A stretch of DNA of 8,668 bases from Syntrophomonas sp. (GTDB lineage Bacteria; Bacillota; Syntrophomonadia; Syntrophomonadales; Syntrophomonadaceae), in NCBI GenBank assembly GCA_003444615.1, contig DLUN01000058.1, forward strand, positions 872 to 9,539. The letters run 5' to 3'. The notes under the pieces are model-generated. The model was not told the DNA's origin. It did no database searches and worked only from the letters and a program-made list of their open reading frames with translations. Positions 5,621 through 8,668 of the stretch are shown here, one piece after another; positions within the stretch are counted from its first letter, which is position 1, and every line of letters starts with the position of its first letter. The position numbers were made by a program, and so were the translations under genes.

Positions 5621-6379
5621 TTAGAACCAATATCGTGAAGAACGGGAACGCTGCCAGAAATATAGTAGGATGGCTACTACCAGTAACCCGAGAGTATACA
5701 CCTGCCCCATGGAAAATACCCCATAGAAAACCACGGTTTCCCGGAAGAATTCCACAATAAAACGGTATATGCCATATCCAATGAGGTATAGCAGAAATAT
5801 CTGTCCATTAAACCTGCGCTGTGGGTAAAGCCATATTAAGATGATAAAAAGGATTAAGTTGAGCAATGAACTGTATAATTGGGTCGGGTGACGGGTAAAT
5901 TCATCGACTACTGGAAAAACTACCCCCCAAGCTGAACTGGTGACTTCTCCATAACAGCATCCTCTTAAAAAACACCCTACACGAACCAGGGCATATCCCA
6001 GAGCTAAAAAAGGTGCAAACATATCGGCTACCTTCCAGAAAGACATGCGTTTTCTGTGCAGGTAGATCACGAAAGGTATCATACCACCTATCAATGCTCC
6101 GTACCATATCATCCCTTCGATCCCGTTTTTGATGGAAAAAAACATTAGTGGGTCTGCCAGGAATTCCTCCCACTGATAAACCATAATGTAGGCTAGATGA
6201 GAGCCGATTAATCCACAGATAACCATTAGGATTACCATTTCGAAAACGGCATCCTTGCTATAGTCCTCCCGTTCAAACAAACGTCCTATTCCCCAGATGG
6301 CAATCAGGACAGCTATTGCCAGCATAAATCCCCAGGAGTATAATCGCAGACTCCCTAACTCAAATAATACTGGATACAC
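5621..6379 (-). CDS. lgt: prolipoprotein diacylglyceryl transferase (Lgt), variant active-site signature
   Basis: Lgt is an integral membrane enzyme that moves a diacylglyceryl group from phosphatidylglycerol to the lipobox cysteine of prolipoproteins, the first step of lipoprotein maturation. The 252-residue chain has about seven hydrophobic segments and the family marks HPTQLYSS (164-171), GYGIYRFIVEFFRE (201-214) and SMGQVYTLG (223-231). Aligned by eye to E. coli Lgt, R143, G154, Y235, R239 and E243 are kept (here R133, G144, Y202, R206, E210). H103, N146, E151 and Y26 are replaced (Y93, C136, C141, W16), giving the signature RVGCFLRGCCYG. I believe this Cys-rich form occurs in other anaerobes, so it is likely a subfamily. 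The start is GTG (6377-6379), seven bases after AGGAGG. It heads the lgt/cyclo-ligase pair. Confidence 0.88.
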   Translation of the reverse strand: MYPVLFELGSLRLYSWGFMLAIAVLIAIWGIGRLFEREDYSKDAVFEMVILMVICGLIGSHLAYIMVYQWEEFLADPLMFFSIKNGIEGMIWYGALIGGMIPFVIYLHRKRMSFWKVADMFAPFLALGYALVRVGCFLRGCCYGEVTSSAWGVVFPVVDEFTRHPTQLYSSLLNLILFIILIWLYPQRRFNGQIFLLYLIGYGIYRFIVEFFRETVVFYGVFSMGQVYTLGLLVVAILLYFWQRSRSSRYWF

Positions 6380-6402
6380 CGTGGTTCCTCCTCACTTATT
6401 GA

Positions 6403-6542
6403 TTATCCACAACCTGATTATCGAAATAAAATGGCCTTCTTTTTTTAAAACCAGGACTAATTTATTTTCAACCAAATCCACCAAGTGGAGGAATGATAAT
6501 TATCAACAGACTTATCCACATTATCCACAGATATTTTTCACA
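6403..6542 (+). promoter_or_regulatory. cluster of DnaA boxes in the lgt-tsaD gap
   Basis: The perfect DnaA box TTATCCACA occurs three times on the plus strand, at 6403-6411, 6512-6520 and 6521-6529, the last two directly abutting. A one-mismatch box TTATCAACA lies at 6500-6508 and a two-mismatch box TTTTTCACA at 6534-6542. Between them is AT-rich sequence with long T and A runs (6438-6470) and a small hairpin TCCAC/GTGGA (6477-6489). No dnaA, dnaN or other origin gene is in the window. It may titrate or recruit DnaA, or regulate lgt. A weak minus-strand -35 (TTGAAA) in this gap could serve lgt, without a convincing -10. Confidence 0.75.
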
Positions 6543-6546
6543 GGGA

Positions 6547-7542
6547 CTATAGGCTTGCCTGTGCATTTACATTTAAGGGTGCGAAACGTCCTTGAACAAA
6601 CATGGGATAAGCTGCACCCGCGATCATAACGGCATTGTCGGTGCAAAGTGACAAGGAGGGATAATAAACCGGCCGTCCCGATTCCTGTCCCCGGCTCATC
6701 ATCAATTCCCGCAAGAGGCTATTAGCAGCTACACCCCCAGACATGATTATGCTCTGGGCTTTATAACGCTTAGCTGCTTCCATGGTCTTCTCCACCAAAA
6801 CCTCAACTAAAGCCCTTTGAAACTCTGCTGCCATATCATTAACATGGGCCTCTCCCCTCTGCTGCGCCTTACGCCACTGGTTCATAACCGCCGTCTTTAG
6901 CCCACTGAAACTAAAATCCAAGTCAGAGCGATTTAAGAATACCCGGGGTAGCGAATAGCGTCCTGGCTGTCCTGATTCAGCTGCCTTCTGAATAGCTGGG
7001 CCACCTGGATACCCTAAGCCCAGAAAACGCGCTACTTTATCAAAAGCCTCCCCCGCAGCATCATCCAGGGTCTCGCCGATAAGCTGGTAATCACTCTCAT
7101 TTTCCATCAACAACAGGCTGGTATGACCACCGGACACCACCAGGCAAATAGCAGGAAACTCTATATGCGGGTGTTCTATGATATTGGCATATATGTGACC
7201 ATATAGGTGATTAACGGTAATAAGAGGTATATTCAGTCCGTAAGCAAAGGCTTTGGCAAAGGACAGACCTACTAATAAAGCTCCTATTAAACCTGGCCGG
7301 TTGGTAACGGCCACCGCATCCAAGTCAGCCATGGTCAGGCCGCTGCCGGCTATAGCTTTTTCCACTACCAGGCCTATATTTTCCACATGTTTGCGGGAAG
7401 CTACTTCGGGAACTACACCGCCAAAAAGACGATGAATATCAATCTGCGAGTTTACTATATTAGAAAGTATGTGCCGCCCGTTTTCAACTACCGCCGCGGC
7501 AGTCTCATCACAAGAGGTCTCTATTCCCAAGATATATGGCAT
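6547..7542 (-). CDS. tsaD: tRNA N6-adenosine threonylcarbamoyltransferase TsaD
   Basis: TsaD transfers the threonylcarbamoyl group from TC-AMP to A37 of ANN-decoding tRNAs (t6A), working with TsaB and TsaE in the cytosol. The roughly 331-residue protein has the ASKHA-fold signatures ILGIETSCDETAAAVV (residues 4-19), the metal-binding HLYGH motif with H112 and H116, VSGGHTSLL, GLGYPGGPAIQKAA, FSGLKTAV, MSGGVAANSLLR and CTDNAVMIAGAA with the third metal ligand Asp. Two ATGs compete. One at 7549-7551, three bases after the rimI stop, would add Met-Arg-Lys but has AGGGG touching it. The ATG at 7540-7542 has the same AGGGG at a workable distance and is preferred. It is the last gene of tsaB-rimI-tsaD. 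Length and motifs are complete. Confidence 0.96.
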   Translation of the reverse strand: MPYILGIETSCDETAAAVVENGRHILSNIVNSQIDIHRLFGGVVPEVASRKHVENIGLVVEKAIAGSGLTMADLDAVAVTNRPGLIGALLVGLSFAKAFAYGLNIPLITVNHLYGHIYANIIEHPHIEFPAICLVVSGGHTSLLLMENESDYQLIGETLDDAAGEAFDKVARFLGLGYPGGPAIQKAAESGQPGRYSLPRVFLNRSDLDFSFSGLKTAVMNQWRKAQQRGEAHVNDMAAEFQRALVEVLVEKTMEAAKRYKAQSIIMSGGVAANSLLRELMMSRGQESGRPVYYPSLSLCTDNAVMIAGAAYPMFVQGRFAPLNVNAQASL

Positions 7543-7554
7543 TTTTCGCATCCC

Positions 7555-8007
7555 CTAAAAAAGTAATTTGGTCATGATAATGGCATCCTCACCATTGTCA
7601 GTATAATATCCGGGGCGGCGGCCCGTTTCCATGTAGTCCAGGCTATGATACAGTGACAGGGCAGCATGATTGGACGGACGCACTTCCAGCAGGATACGCA
7701 GGGCTTTTTTCTGCCGGGCGATCTTTTCCACTTCCTCCATCAATACTCTTCCTAAGCCTTGCCCGCGCCATTTAGGATCCACCGCTATATTGGTGATGTG
7801 GGCTTCATCAAAAACCACCCAGATACCTATGTAACCCGCTAACTGGGCCTCTCGATCGCAAACCAGATAAGTAGCAAATTGATTTTTCAATTCGCTCATG
7901 TAGGACTGCCGGGACCAGGGCAAGGTAAAAACCTGTTGCTCAATAGCCATTACATGATCCAAGTCCCGCTCCGTCATACGGCGTACCAGGTAATTGGATG
8001 TCCCCAT
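7555..8007 (-). CDS. rimI: RimI-type GNAT N-acetyltransferase
   Basis: This 150-residue GCN5-related acetyltransferase matches RimI, which in E. coli acetylates the N-terminal alanine of ribosomal protein S18. The acetyl-CoA pyrophosphate loop is VDPKWRGQGLGRVLM (residues 76-90). The proposed general base lies in LLEVRPSN (E109) and the general acid in LYHSLDY (Y120). GRRPGYYTDNGEDAIIM (129-145) is the usual C-terminal block. The ATG directly follows the tsaB stop codon (TAA then ATG, no gap), with AGGAGA inside the end of tsaB, so translation is probably coupled. Placement between tsaB and tsaD is standard in many bacteria. In lineages like this the substrate may extend beyond S18. Confidence 0.93.
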   Translation of the reverse strand: MGTSNYLVRRMTERDLDHVMAIEQQVFTLPWSRQSYMSELKNQFATYLVCDREAQLAGYIGIWVVFDEAHITNIAVDPKWRGQGLGRVLMEEVEKIARQKKALRILLEVRPSNHAALSLYHSLDYMETGRRPGYYTDNGEDAIIMTKLLF

Positions 8008-8668
8008 TTACAATTCTCCTACTCCCAACCTATTCTGCGCCTCCGAAAGACGGATATAAGTGGGCCGCAGCAATAACCTGTCAGAATAATCACAGCGCAG
8101 TGCCTTTAACCTGGCCAGGCTAGCTAAAGAAGCGGCCCGGGGTAACTGCTGATGTGGAGGAAGCAGCCGCAGCTTATCTCCCCAGTGCTCAATAAACACC
8201 TGTCTATAACTGGTAAAACCGTCCCCCAGCAAAACTAAGCCGGGTCGGTCAGTTTCCTTGAGCCAATGGTCGGCCTCCCGGCAAAAATCTTCCGGCGAAC
8301 AGGCCACCTCTTCTCCCAAACGCTGTGGATATGCCTGACTTATATCAAAACAAGCCCCGTATATTTCTCCTTTGCGAGCATCCAGAATAGTACCCGCCAG
8401 TAAGGGACTGTAGCTTAAGTTATGAGCTAAAACTTCCAGAGTAGATATACCAATTAATGGTTTATCGGCAGCCATAGCTAAGCCCTTGGCAGCGGCCAGT
8501 CCAATGCGCAAACCGGTAAAAGAGCCCGGACCAATAGTGACGGCAATTGCATCCAGCTGTCTTACAGTTACGCTCGCATTATTTAGTACCTGGTCCACCA
8601 TAGGCATTAAGGTTTCTGAATGAGTCAAGCCAATATTGGCAAACTCTTCAACCACCAGCTGTTCGTCT
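8008..8668 (-). CDS. tsaB: t6A biosynthesis protein TsaB, 5' end cut by the window edge
   Basis: TsaB is the non-catalytic ASKHA partner that binds TsaD and is needed for bacterial t6A formation. The window holds the C-terminal 219 residues. The hallmark THSETLMPMVDQVL is followed by DAIAVTIGPGSFTGLRIGLAAAKGLA. The chain ends in RPTYIRLSEAQNRLGVGEL. The in-frame GTG at 8653-8655 is not the real start: the reading frame stays open to the window edge (Asp-Glu-Gln-Leu before it), and about 35-40 N-terminal residues carrying the first ASKHA motif (typically ILAIDTS) must lie outside. It overlaps rimI functionally by an abutting stop and start. A tsaE gene would be expected just upstream. Confidence 0.95.
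   Translation of the reverse strand, partial: DEQLVVEEFANIGLTHSETLMPMVDQVLNNASVTVRQLDAIAVTIGPGSFTGLRIGLAAAKGLAMAADKPLIGISTLEVLAHNLSYSPLLAGTILDARKGEIYGACFDISQAYPQRLGEEVACSPEDFCREADHWLKETDRPGLVLLGDGFTSYRQVFIEHWGDKLRLLPPHQQLPRAASLASLARLKALRCDYSDRLLLRPTYIRLSEAQNRLGVGEL

Noticed and set aside
8008..8655. TsaB starting at the GTG at 8655 as a complete short protein
   Set aside because: The frame is open to the window edge and the universal N-terminal ASKHA motif of TsaB would be missing.

Overview
The window looks like chromosomal DNA of an anaerobic, Gram-positive-type bacterium of the Firmicutes (class Clostridia). The support is strong AGGAGG-type ribosome sites, several TTG and GTG starts, a perfect CIRCE operator in front of groES-groEL, a molybdenum-cofactor operon, and the tsaB-rimI-tsaD gene order. 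A Syntrophomonadaceae-like organism would fit, but that is a guess from gene content and style, not a tested assignment. Both ends of the window cut genes: groEL at the left and tsaB at the right.

Layout. Positions 1-593 (minus strand) hold the 5' end of groEL, groES with a TTG start, and the control region of this heat-shock operon: a perfect CIRCE inverted repeat and a sigma-A-type promoter with a 17-base spacer. Positions 689-3465 (minus strand) hold a molybdenum-cofactor unit. In transcription order it contains a promoter, a structured leader, a 58-residue cysteine-containing protein, moaA, moaC, a roughly 210-base GC-rich foldable element, and a MogA/MoaB-family gene. The leader can be drawn as an aptamer-like three-way junction whose closing helix excludes an antiterminator, followed by an intrinsic terminator directly before the first ribosome site. 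It is a good candidate for a molybdenum/tungsten-cofactor (Moco/Tuco) riboswitch, although the class could not be tested here.

Positions 3527-5014 (plus strand) are transcribed divergently from the moa unit. They encode a short NfeD protein and an SPFH/stomatin-like protein, a well-known membrane pair, and end in a hairpin shared with the converging operon. Positions 5017-6379 (minus strand) hold lgt (lipoprotein maturation) followed 19 bases later by 5-formyltetrahydrofolate cyclo-ligase. The 167-base gap 6380-6546 carries three perfect DnaA boxes plus two degenerate ones, all in the same orientation. Positions 6547-8668 (minus strand) are the tightly packed tsaB-rimI-tsaD cluster for the tRNA t6A37 modification and ribosomal-protein acetylation.

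Most genes are ordinary housekeeping genes. The parts that deserve attention are the moa leader switch, the small Cys protein beside moaA, the structured element splitting moaC from mog, the DnaA-box cluster far from any visible dnaA, and an Lgt with an altered active-site signature.
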